Notes under the pieces: model-generated
What the model was told of the DNA's origin: nothing
The model's database searches: none
The model's input: only the letters and a program-made list of their open reading frames with translations
Shown here: positions 8,775 through 15,841 of the stretch, in pieces
Layout of the letters: every line of letters begins with the position of its first letter
How positions within the stretch are numbered: position 1 is the first letter of the stretch
NCBI GenBank assembly: GCA_013824715.1
Contig: PNOH01000001.1
Location: 62,001 to 126,000, forward strand
Source of the DNA: Odoribacter sp.
GTDB lineage: Bacteria; Bacteroidota; Bacteroidia; Bacteroidales; Prolixibacteraceae
Length of the DNA: 64,000 nucleotides
Direction of reading: 5' to 3'
Program-made: the position numbers and the translations under genes

Positions 8775-8807
8775 AGTTTCAAGTTTCAAGTTCAAAGTTT
8801 CAAGTTC
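8775..8807. repeat. Short tandem repeat of TTTCAAG units
   Basis: Four to five imperfect copies of AGTTTCA/AGTTCAA lie head to tail directly upstream of the adaptor gene. They are followed by a pyrimidine-rich stretch (about 8836-8890, TTTCCCGTCTCCTTTCTCC) that fills the gap to the TolC gene. Neither has an evident function. Confidence 0.7.
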
Positions 8808-8896
8808 CGGTCTCGAAAACCGTTTTTAATATTTCCTTTTTACTGTTTTTCGGATTCCTATTTCCCGTCTCCTTTCTCCTGTTTCCTATTTTATGC

Positions 8897-10231
8897 TCAT
8901 TCCCAAAACCGTTTTCCCATGTAAAAATCAAGCATTTTCTTCTTGACTTCCCATTGCAGTTTGGACTTTACCACCTGACTTTCTGAATTGGCCAACCTGG
9001 TTTTGGCGATGTAAAAATCAACTACATTCACCAGTCCCTGTTCAAATTTTTTCTCCGATGCCTGAAAAGCAAGTTGATCGGCTTCCTGTTGTTTCAGGTA
9101 TTGATTGTATTCTTTTTCGAGGGCTTCCAGATCATTCAGGTTATTGGCCATTTCGAAATAGAGCTTTTGCCTTTCTTCATCCAATGTATTTTGAGCCTGT
9201 TCAACTTCCAGTTTAGCCTTTTTTATATCCAACCGCACAGCCCAGCGACTGAAAATCGGAATATTAACCGAACCACCAAAGTATTGACTCCGGTTGTTAT
9301 CCAATTGTGTACCGAAACCAATTGTTTTTCCAGCCTCGTCTTTGGTTGTTTCATAAAAACCGGTTCCCATCGAGCCATAAGCATTAACTGAAGGGTACAA
9401 CTGCGAACGACTGATGGCCAATGATTTTCGGCTTGCCTTTAAATGGGCTTCGAATGATTGGTAGTATGGCGACCATTGCAGGTAAGAATCAAACAGGTTT
9501 TCTGTATTCTGACTTCCGGGGGTTTCTGTTGGTTTCAGCTCTTCGTCTAAAACCAATGCTGTTGTATCGGTAAGGTTCATGCGTTGTTTCAACTGAAGCA
9601 CAGCAGTTTTCAAGCTGTTTTCAACCTGAATCCGTCGTAATTCTTCAGTTTCAAAATTGGCACGCATCTCGAGCAAATCAGTTTTCGACTTCATTCCCAG
9701 TTCCACCTGTTTTTCAATCTTTTTCAGGTTAATGCCTGACGTTTCAACTTGTTGCCGGGCTATTTTTAACATGCCCTGATAATAAAGCACATCGAAATAG
9801 GAATTCATCACGCCAAAAGCCAGGTCATCAATAGCGTTCAGCCGGTTTAATTCTGTGGCCTTTTTCCTGAATTTCTGATATTCAATCTGGTTCAGGAACC
9901 TGAACCCGTTAAAAAGGATCACTGAAGCGCCAATATCATAACTGTTGTTAAAGAACTCGTTGGTTACAATGTCGTTGGTATTGGGGTCGACCGATCGTCC
10001 GAAACTTACTCCGGCACGCGATGAAGCGCTGATTCCGGGCAACAGGTTACGTTTCGACTGATTCAGGTCTTCCGTAGCCAGTTTTTCCCGAAGCTCCATT
10101 TGCTTCAAACCGATGTTGTTTTCAATGGAAAATGAAATGCACCGGGTCAAATTCCAGATGTTTTGGGCCACAAGCGCATTTCCAGCCACAAACCAAAAAA
10201 TGAAAAAAAGTAAAAAATTCTTACGCATCAT
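8897..10231 (-). CDS. TolC-like outer-membrane efflux protein
   Basis: A 444-residue protein with a signal peptide ending near VAQ, then two repeated helical/strand halves typical of outer-membrane efflux proteins (GISASSRAGVSFGRSVDP and SVNAYGSMGTGFY are the strand parts) separated by long coiled segments. It forms the channel through the outer membrane for the exporter encoded downstream. It is the first gene of the operon, and a candidate sigma-54 promoter lies 25-41 bases before its ATG. Two adjacent ATG codons (10231 and 10228) are both possible starts. The length fits the family. Confidence 0.92.
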   Translation of the reverse strand: MMRKNFLLFFIFWFVAGNALVAQNIWNLTRCISFSIENNIGLKQMELREKLATEDLNQSKRNLLPGISASSRAGVSFGRSVDPNTNDIVTNEFFNNSYDIGASVILFNGFRFLNQIEYQKFRKKATELNRLNAIDDLAFGVMNSYFDVLYYQGMLKIARQQVETSGINLKKIEKQVELGMKSKTDLLEMRANFETEELRRIQVENSLKTAVLQLKQRMNLTDTTALVLDEELKPTETPGSQNTENLFDSYLQWSPYYQSFEAHLKASRKSLAISRSQLYPSVNAYGSMGTGFYETTKDEAGKTIGFGTQLDNNRSQYFGGSVNIPIFSRWAVRLDIKKAKLEVEQAQNTLDEERQKLYFEMANNLNDLEALEKEYNQYLKQQEADQLAFQASEKKFEQGLVNVVDFYIAKTRLANSESQVVKSKLQWEVKKKMLDFYMGKRFWE

Positions 10232-10255
10232 TGTTTAATTCTTTTGTAAATGCTG

Positions 10256-10272
10256 TGCCAGAATAATGCCAA
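10256..10272 (-). promoter_or_regulatory. Candidate sigma-54 (-24/-12) promoter of the export operon
   Basis: On the minus strand the sequence is TTGGCATTATTCTGGCA. It carries the invariant GG and GC with exactly ten bases between them and matches the YTGGCACGRNNNTTGCW consensus at all but three positions. A transcript would start around 10245, leaving a short leader. The neighbouring divergent gene encodes a sigma-54-dependent activator, which makes the site more credible. A functional test is lacking. Confidence 0.55.
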
Positions 10273-10369
10273 AAAGTTAAGTGTATTGCTATTCAATAAC
10301 TTATATATAAAGCGACTTCCCTTAAGTTAAAATAATTGACAATAGTTTGTCAAAAGATTTGACACTCTA

Positions 10370-10400
10370 TTGATTTTGGAGGGAAAGGCTTGTAACTTTG
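10370..10400 (+). promoter_or_regulatory. Candidate Bacteroidetes-type promoter for the two-component genes
   Basis: TTG at 10370-10372, a 20-base spacer, and TAACTTTG at 10393-10400 fit the -33/-7 pattern of the Bacteroidetes primary sigma factor. It would give a leader of over 300 bases that runs through the hairpins and the repeat element before the regulator start at 10740. Confidence 0.4.
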
Positions 10401-10416
10401 GTCAAATGAATTGTTT

Positions 10417-10453
10417 CGTACCCCCGTCTGCCAAGGCTTGCCGGGCAGGTACG
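10417..10453. repeat. Inverted repeat (CGTACC...GGTACG)
   Basis: CGTACC (10417-10422) pairs with GGTACG (10448-10453), and inside them lie further complementary words (CTGCC and GGCAG). It would fold as a hairpin in the leader of the regulator gene. Confidence 0.5.
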
Positions 10454-10480
10454 GCACGAAGGGCGTTATGGTATATCGTT

Positions 10481-10601
10481 TTTCTATAAATATTTTGTGA
10501 CTTCGGCGTGAGCTCAGTCAAACGCCGCTGGCACTAATTCCACCTAATCAACCTAAACCCTGATAGGTCTTTGCTCCAGAGGAGCAACATATTTATAGAA
10601 A
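10481..10601. repeat. 121-bp element bounded by 17-bp inverted repeats
   Basis: TTTCTATAAATATTTTG (10481-10497) is complementary to CAACATATTTATAGAAA (10585-10601) with one mismatch. The interior carries smaller hairpins such as GGCGT...ACGCC and GCTCCAGAGGAGC. There is no open frame. It looks like a non-coding interspersed repeat. The remaining gap to 10740 holds one more inverted repeat, CCGTCCG (10622-10628) with CGGACGG (10663-10669), and nothing else I recognise. Confidence 0.6.
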
Positions 10602-10739
10602 GAGGATATTGGTGAAGAAAACCGTCCGTGTGAAAATGCTGTTCAATGCAAAAACCTTCTTTCGGACGGAATTGCATCGGCCTTTAAAAAAGTAATTACA
10701 TAAGATTACACATGCAAATAGTTATTCAAAATCAAAAAA

Positions 10740-12104
10740 ATGGCCAAAGGAAACATTCTTATTGTTGACGACAACAAGAGTATTTTAAGTGCGTTGGAGA
10801 TTTTACTGACTCCTGAATTTCAAACAGTCACCACCCTTTCCGATCCAAACCAAATTCCGACCGAACTGCGGAAGAAAGAGTATAACCTGGTTATTCTCGA
10901 CATGAATTTTAATGCCGGAATTAACACGGGTAACGAAGGCATATACTGGCTGGGCCGAATCAAAGAGTCGAATCCTGAAATATCGGTGGTCATGATTACA
11001 GCCTACGGCGATGTTGAATTGACCGTGAAGGCATTAAAAATGGGGGCTACCGATTTCTTCCTGAAACCCTGGGACAACAACAAATTACTCGCAACCCTGA
11101 AATCAGCGCTTCAGCTCAACTGGTCGAAAAAGGAAGTGAGCCAGCTAAAGGAAAAAGAGAAGGGGCTAAAAACTGAAATCAACCGTGAGCAGAAATTCAT
11201 AGTTGGCTCGTCACCAAAACTGATGCAAATGCTGAACATGGTCCGGAAGGTTGCCAAGACTGATGCGAATGTGCTGATTACCGGCGAAAACGGCACGGGG
11301 AAAGAGCTGATTGCGCACGAAATCCATCGTCAGTCGGAACGCTCACAGGAAGTGATGGTAAGTGTTGACATGGGAGCCATCACCGAAACTTTGTTTGAAA
11401 GCGAACTGTTTGGTCATGTGAAAGGCGCATTTACCGACGCCCGCGAAAATCGTCCCGGAAAATTTGAAGTGGCCGATAAAGGCAGCCTTTTTCTGGACGA
11501 AATCGGGAATCTGTCATTTCATCTTCAGGCCAAACTTTTAGCAGCCATACAAAACCGGCAAATTTCGCGCATCGGGTCTAATCAAACCATTCCGGTTGAC
11601 ATCCGGCTGATTTGTGCCACCAACAAAAACCTGGAAAGCATGGTTCGCGAAGGCTTGTTCCGCGAGGACCTGCTCTATCGCATCAACACCATACAGATTG
11701 AAGTACCGCCGCTTCGCGATCGAGGAAACGACATATTGGTGCTGACCGATTTTTTTCTGAAAAAGTACTCCTCGAAATACAACAAACCCAACCTGAAAAT
11801 CAATCAGCAGGCGCAGGACAAACTGCTCAAATATTTGTGGCCCGGAAACATCCGTGAATTGCAGCATACTGTTGAAAAGGCAGTCATCCTTAGTGAAGGC
11901 AATGTTTTGAAAGCCGAGGATTTTTTCATGCGGCCAATCATTTCAGGAAGAACCAACGAGGCAGAACTGACCCTCGAAGAAATGGAAAAGCGGATGATTA
12001 ACCTTGCCATCGAAAAGAACAACGGAAACCTTAGCGCCGCTGCCGAGCAGCTTGGCATTACCCGACAGACCCTTTATAACAAGATCAAAAAAACAGGACA
12101 ATGA
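10740..12104 (+). CDS. Sigma-54-dependent response regulator, NtrC family
   Basis: A 454-residue protein with three domains: a receiver (acidic pocket Asp10/Asp11, phospho-acceptor Asp54 in VILDMNF, Lys in FLKPWD), a sigma-54-interacting AAA+ domain (about 150-385; Walker A GENGTGKE near 182, the GAFTGA loop present as GAFTDA, Walker B near SLFLDEIG), and a Fis-type helix-turn-helix at the C-terminus (NLSAAAEQLGITRQTLYNK). The Gly-to-Asp change in the loop is seen in other members and need not abolish sigma-54 contact. It should be phosphorylated by the kinase encoded next and activate sigma-54 promoters, the obvious candidate being the one before the divergent TolC gene. Confidence 0.95.
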   Translation: MAKGNILIVDDNKSILSALEILLTPEFQTVTTLSDPNQIPTELRKKEYNLVILDMNFNAGINTGNEGIYWLGRIKESNPEISVVMITAYGDVELTVKALKMGATDFFLKPWDNNKLLATLKSALQLNWSKKEVSQLKEKEKGLKTEINREQKFIVGSSPKLMQMLNMVRKVAKTDANVLITGENGTGKELIAHEIHRQSERSQEVMVSVDMGAITETLFESELFGHVKGAFTDARENRPGKFEVADKGSLFLDEIGNLSFHLQAKLLAAIQNRQISRIGSNQTIPVDIRLICATNKNLESMVREGLFREDLLYRINTIQIEVPPLRDRGNDILVLTDFFLKKYSSKYNKPNLKINQQAQDKLLKYLWPGNIRELQHTVEKAVILSEGNVLKAEDFFMRPIISGRTNEAELTLEEMEKRMINLAIEKNNGNLSAAAEQLGITRQTLYNKIKKTGQ

Positions 12105-13453
12105 TCGGCCGAAACCTCTATTTTCAAATCATTTTCAGGATTGTATTAATTGTATTGCCAAGCATGGCAGCCGGCTGGATGATGGCTTCCGGCCAATCGC
12201 TAACCCTGATTTTGTTGTGCTTTTTCTTTGTCGTGATGGTGATTATCAACCTGATTAATTATATGAATTCGACCAACCGGAAAATCAGCTATTTTCTGGA
12301 ATCGGTTCAAAATGAAGATTCGATGCTTTCATTTCCGACTAACATTACTGACAAGCCGATCCGCGAAATCTATCAGGGTCTTAATAAAGTTAATAGCCAG
12401 ATTCAGCAGCTAAAAATTGAAGGCCGTCAACAGGAACAGTATTTTCAAACCTTGCTCGAGCATGTTGCAACCGGGATTGTCACTTTTAATGAAAAAGGCT
12501 TTGTACTTCACGCCAATTCCGCTGCAAAAAAGATGCTGGGTGTCGATGTGCTTACCCACATCAATCAACTGGAACGGGTTAACAACAACCTGTTTCAGGC
12601 CATCAGGAATATTCAGCCATTTGAGCAGAAGTTGGTTTCGGTCATGACAGAGCGGGGAATTAATCAGCTTTCGATTAAAGCAACTTCGTTCAAAGCAAAG
12701 GAAAATGAGTTGATTTTACTTTCGATACAGGATATCCGGAACGAGCTGGATGAAAAAGAACTCGATTCATGGATGAAACTAATCCGGGTTTTGATGCACG
12801 AAATTATGAATTCGATTGCGCCCATCACTTCACTTTCAGAAAGCCTGTGCCAGTTTTTCACGATCGACGGGCGGCCTGCCCTTCCTGAAGAAGTAACTGA
12901 AACGACCATTGGAACGACTATTCGCGGATTAAATGTGATTAAGGAACAAGGAAACGGCCTGATGTTGTTCGTCGAGTCGTACCGGAAACTGACCCGGCTG
13001 CCTAAACCGGATAAAATCATCTTTAAATTGGAAGATTTGGTGAACCGGATTAAAGTTCTGTATGCTTCGCTCGAAAACAGTGAGAAGGTAAAACTGGGCG
13101 CCACCGTCAGTCCACCGGAGATGGAGCTTTTTGCCGATGAGAATTTGATTTCTCAGGTGCTGATTAACCTGATTAAGAATGCTTTGCAAGCCAATGAAAA
13201 GAATTCGGAAGGCAAAATTCAGATTATTGCCGGGTTCAATTCCGAGCATCTTCCTGAAATACAGGTAACCGACAATGGCCCGGGAATCCCGGATGAAATA
13301 CTGGAGCAGATTTTTGTGCCATTCTTCACCACCCGTGAAAACGGTTCGGGAATCGGGCTGAGTCTCTCGCGGCAAATCATGCGGTTACATGGAGGAAGCC
13401 TTCGGGTAAGGTCTGTTCCAGGTAAAGAGACTGTGTTTTCGATGATTTTTTAG
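12101..13453 (+). CDS. Sensor histidine kinase, partner of the NtrC-type regulator
   Basis: A 450-residue membrane kinase. Two hydrophobic segments fill the first ~55 residues with almost no periplasmic loop, so the signal is probably sensed in the membrane or the cytoplasm. A PAS-like region (about 115-215) is followed by the H-box LMHEIMNSIAPITSLSE with His233, the N-box LINLIKNALQAN, and the G boxes DNGPGIPD and GSGIGLSLS. The start codon overlaps the regulator stop in an ATGA arrangement, so the two are translationally coupled. The gene order regulator-kinase next to a MacAB-TolC-like operon recurs in Bacteroidota (general knowledge of the phylum). Confidence 0.93.
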   Translation: MIGRNLYFQIIFRIVLIVLPSMAAGWMMASGQSLTLILLCFFFVVMVIINLINYMNSTNRKISYFLESVQNEDSMLSFPTNITDKPIREIYQGLNKVNSQIQQLKIEGRQQEQYFQTLLEHVATGIVTFNEKGFVLHANSAAKKMLGVDVLTHINQLERVNNNLFQAIRNIQPFEQKLVSVMTERGINQLSIKATSFKAKENELILLSIQDIRNELDEKELDSWMKLIRVLMHEIMNSIAPITSLSESLCQFFTIDGRPALPEEVTETTIGTTIRGLNVIKEQGNGLMLFVESYRKLTRLPKPDKIIFKLEDLVNRIKVLYASLENSEKVKLGATVSPPEMELFADENLISQVLINLIKNALQANEKNSEGKIQIIAGFNSEHLPEIQVTDNGPGIPDEILEQIFVPFFTTRENGSGIGLSLSRQIMRLHGGSLRVRSVPGKETVFSMIF

Positions 13454-13461
13454 GAAAAGAT

Positions 13462-13489
13462 AAAGGCTGATCCTATCGGACCAGCCTTT
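13462..13489. terminator. Bidirectional hairpin terminator
   Basis: AAAGGCTGATCC pairs with GGACCAGCCTTT (one mismatch) around a TATC loop. It sits between the convergent kinase gene and the PspC-domain gene and has A/T tracts on both sides. Confidence 0.75.
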
Positions 13490-13524
13490 CGATAAATTTT
13501 ATTTCAAAATTTAATTAGTGGTAA

Positions 13525-15144
13525 CTATTTGACTGTCATACGAATTTCATTTTTCAGAGCCAACCCATCGGCAGTCATGATCCACGTATTTCCAACCATG
13601 TCGCCATCCCACATATTTTCTGTGTTTTCAATGTCATAAATAATGTCAGCCATCTTTTTGCCGAGATAAATTGATTTTCCTTCAGGAACTTTCAGGATCA
13701 TCGAAACTTCCTGTTCGCGCCATTTGGCTTTTTCTTTCAGGAAATAATACGGATCAAAAATCAGGGTTGAATCTTTTTGGCTGAAATTGTATTCGATTTG
13801 TTCAACGTTTTTCTGGGCATCTTCGGTACTGCTGCCGCGTGCACGTTTTTTTATCAGGAGCAGGAATTCGCCGGAACTGCTTTTTTCAACGGAGAACCGC
13901 GGATGTCCCAGCATTTTTTCTTTTCCGTTCACCATCGCAATTTTCATGCGGTCGAGCGAGATATGGTCATCAATCATCGATTCATACAAATCGTCAGATG
14001 TTTCCAGATAAAGAGTTTTGCATACCGTGCAATCTACTTTTTGGGTAATAGTTTGGCTCGACTGTTTTCCGAAGTTTCCAACCTGATTCACGCTCACTAC
14101 GATTAATGTAATAAGGGCAACCAGCCAAAGTCCGAACGTTCCCAATCCAATCAGCTTGTTGTTGGTTTTATACCTGAATAACAACTTGGTGCCAATAAAC
14201 AGGATAAGCAAAATTGGAATCCCGACCAGAACCGAAATCGCGATCAGAGAAATGCTATAAGCTTCAGGACTAACAAAGTGCTCCAGCAATCCTGTCATGT
14301 TAATGTCTGAATCCCATCCGAAGTTCCACGGACCTCCCTGCATAATGGAATGTCCAACTGCGATTGAAGTGACAAATGCAATTAAACTGGCTATTCCTCC
14401 TATGATTAATGCAGCACCAAACAACAAAACAACTACCCTGAGAACTACTTTAAGTACGCTTGTTACGACATCTCCAAAGCGTTCAATGCGGGTTTGACCT
14501 TTTTCGTTTGCTGGCGAATTCATGAACTTGTTGTAGCTTTCGCCAACCTCATTCATTTCTTCTTTAATCGATTTTTCGATGTTCGAAATTGTGGCTTCTT
14601 TACCTTTCATTTCGAGCCTCTGTGCTGTCGTCTTTGCTTTAGGCACTGCAATCCAAAGCACAATATAAACGATCATAGCTGTACCTGCGCTCAGGAAGAA
14701 GGCCAGAACAAAAATTACCCTAAGGATTACCAGATCTATATTGAAATAAGCGCCCATTCCAGAACAAACCCCTCCAAGTACCCGGCTGTCGCCATCGCGG
14801 TAGAGGCGGCGGCGCATTTTCTGTCCAGCATCCGCTGATTCTCCCATAGGTTGAGTTTTCGTGGAAGCATCATCATCGCCGGCCTCCAAAAAATCTTCCG
14901 GTTTGCCCATTCGGGCTATTACTTCTTCAACCATAGTATTGGTGATAACTTCAACTTTGTTGCTGGTTTTTTCGATGAAAAGCTCGGAAATACGTGCTTC
15001 AATATCCTGAAGTATTTCCTGACCTTCAATAGCCGTTCCGAAATGGCGGTTCAGAATATGCAGATATCGTTGCAGGTTTTCGTAGGCATCATCATCAATA
15101 TGGAAAATGCTACCACTAATATTTATTGTAAATGTCTTTTTCAT
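13525..15144 (-). CDS. PspC-domain membrane protein
   Basis: A 539-residue protein. The first ~95 residues (KTFTINISGSIFHIDDDAYE...) form the short cytoplasmic domain seen in Bacteroidota PspC proteins. The PspC domain spans about residues 105-170 (RLYRDGDSRVLGGVCSGMGAY, then a hydrophobic helix and WIAVPKAKT). Further membrane helices occur around 230-265, 295-320 and 335-355, and a C-terminal extracytoplasmic part follows. PspC proteins are linked to envelope stress. The gene follows a PadR-type repressor gene by 42 bases, so PadR probably controls it. The pairing of PadR and PspC-domain genes is common in this phylum. Confidence 0.85.
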   Translation of the reverse strand: MKKTFTINISGSIFHIDDDAYENLQRYLHILNRHFGTAIEGQEILQDIEARISELFIEKTSNKVEVITNTMVEEVIARMGKPEDFLEAGDDDASTKTQPMGESADAGQKMRRRLYRDGDSRVLGGVCSGMGAYFNIDLVILRVIFVLAFFLSAGTAMIVYIVLWIAVPKAKTTAQRLEMKGKEATISNIEKSIKEEMNEVGESYNKFMNSPANEKGQTRIERFGDVVTSVLKVVLRVVVLLFGAALIIGGIASLIAFVTSIAVGHSIMQGGPWNFGWDSDINMTGLLEHFVSPEAYSISLIAISVLVGIPILLILFIGTKLLFRYKTNNKLIGLGTFGLWLVALITLIVVSVNQVGNFGKQSSQTITQKVDCTVCKTLYLETSDDLYESMIDDHISLDRMKIAMVNGKEKMLGHPRFSVEKSSSGEFLLLIKKRARGSSTEDAQKNVEQIEYNFSQKDSTLIFDPYYFLKEKAKWREQEVSMILKVPEGKSIYLGKKMADIIYDIENTENMWDGDMVGNTWIMTADGLALKNEIRMTVK

Positions 15145-15186
15145 TTTAGATATTTTTTCCGATTGTTTCTTTATACTGAAAATGAC

Positions 15187-15516
15187 TTATTTATGTTCCT
15201 TAATCATTCTGACTGCTTCAACCAGCTCATTCCACGAAGTGCCCATTTCGTTCAGGAAATAGCTGCCTTCTTCGGTAAGTTCATAGTATTTACGCGGAGG
15301 CCCCTGGGTTGATTCTTCCCATTTGTAGGCCAGTAATCCGTCGTTTTTCAGACGGGTAAGCAGCGGATAAAGTGTTCCTTCCACAACGATCATCTTCGAA
15401 CGGCTAAGTTCTTCAATGATGTCGCTTGCGTATAAAGGTTTTCCTTCGATTACCAGCAGGATGCAGTATTCGAGAACCCCTTTGCGCATTTGAGCTTTTG
15501 TATTATTCAGATCCAT
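15187..15516 (-). CDS. PadR-family transcriptional regulator
   Basis: A 109-residue winged-helix protein containing MRKGVLEYCILLVIEGKPLY, then the recognition region IVVEGTLYPLLTRLKNDGLL and the wing GPPRKYYELTEEG, which are hallmarks of PadR. It lacks the long C-terminal dimerisation helix of classic PadR but fits the short subfamily. It has an unusually strong Shine-Dalgarno for this phylum: AGGAGG at 15525-15530, nine bases before the ATG. It is first in an operon with the PspC-domain gene and is likely to repress its own operon; the ligand or signal is unknown. Confidence 0.92.
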   Translation of the reverse strand: MDLNNTKAQMRKGVLEYCILLVIEGKPLYASDIIEELSRSKMIVVEGTLYPLLTRLKNDGLLAYKWEESTQGPPRKYYELTEEGSYFLNEMGTSWNELVEAVRMIKEHK

Positions 15517-15684
15517 TGTTTTTCCCTCCTAAAAATTTGTTCTAAATCTATCCTCTCCATTGTTCCCATTTAAATCATCTGTTCATTTCGAATTCAAAAT
15601 TTCTGTTTGCTGAGCATTGTTTGTTTTTTCCTGGCTTTGAGTTTTTTATGGCATCTACCTTTTTTTACATTGTTATTGGCTTTA

Positions 15685-15716
15685 CAAACATACGAACTTT
15701 AAATGGAACTATGCAA
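15685..15716 (-). promoter_or_regulatory. Candidate Bacteroidetes-type promoter of the padR-pspC operon
   Basis: On the minus strand a TTG (15714-15716) is followed after 21 bases by TATGTTTG (15685-15692), matching the -33/-7 pattern. It would give a leader of about 160 bases. The rest of the 325-base gap between the padR start and the metalloprotease stop at 15842 is A/T-rich and shows nothing else I recognise. Confidence 0.45.
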
Positions 15717-15841
15717 CACAAAGTACTAAAATTTTTCAATTTTTTTAATATTTTTTTAATTGTCTGGTAATCAATAGATATTGGAATGAGAATCTTAACC
15801 GGTATCACGTTTATCCGGATGGTAGTGAATTTCTAAGGTAA

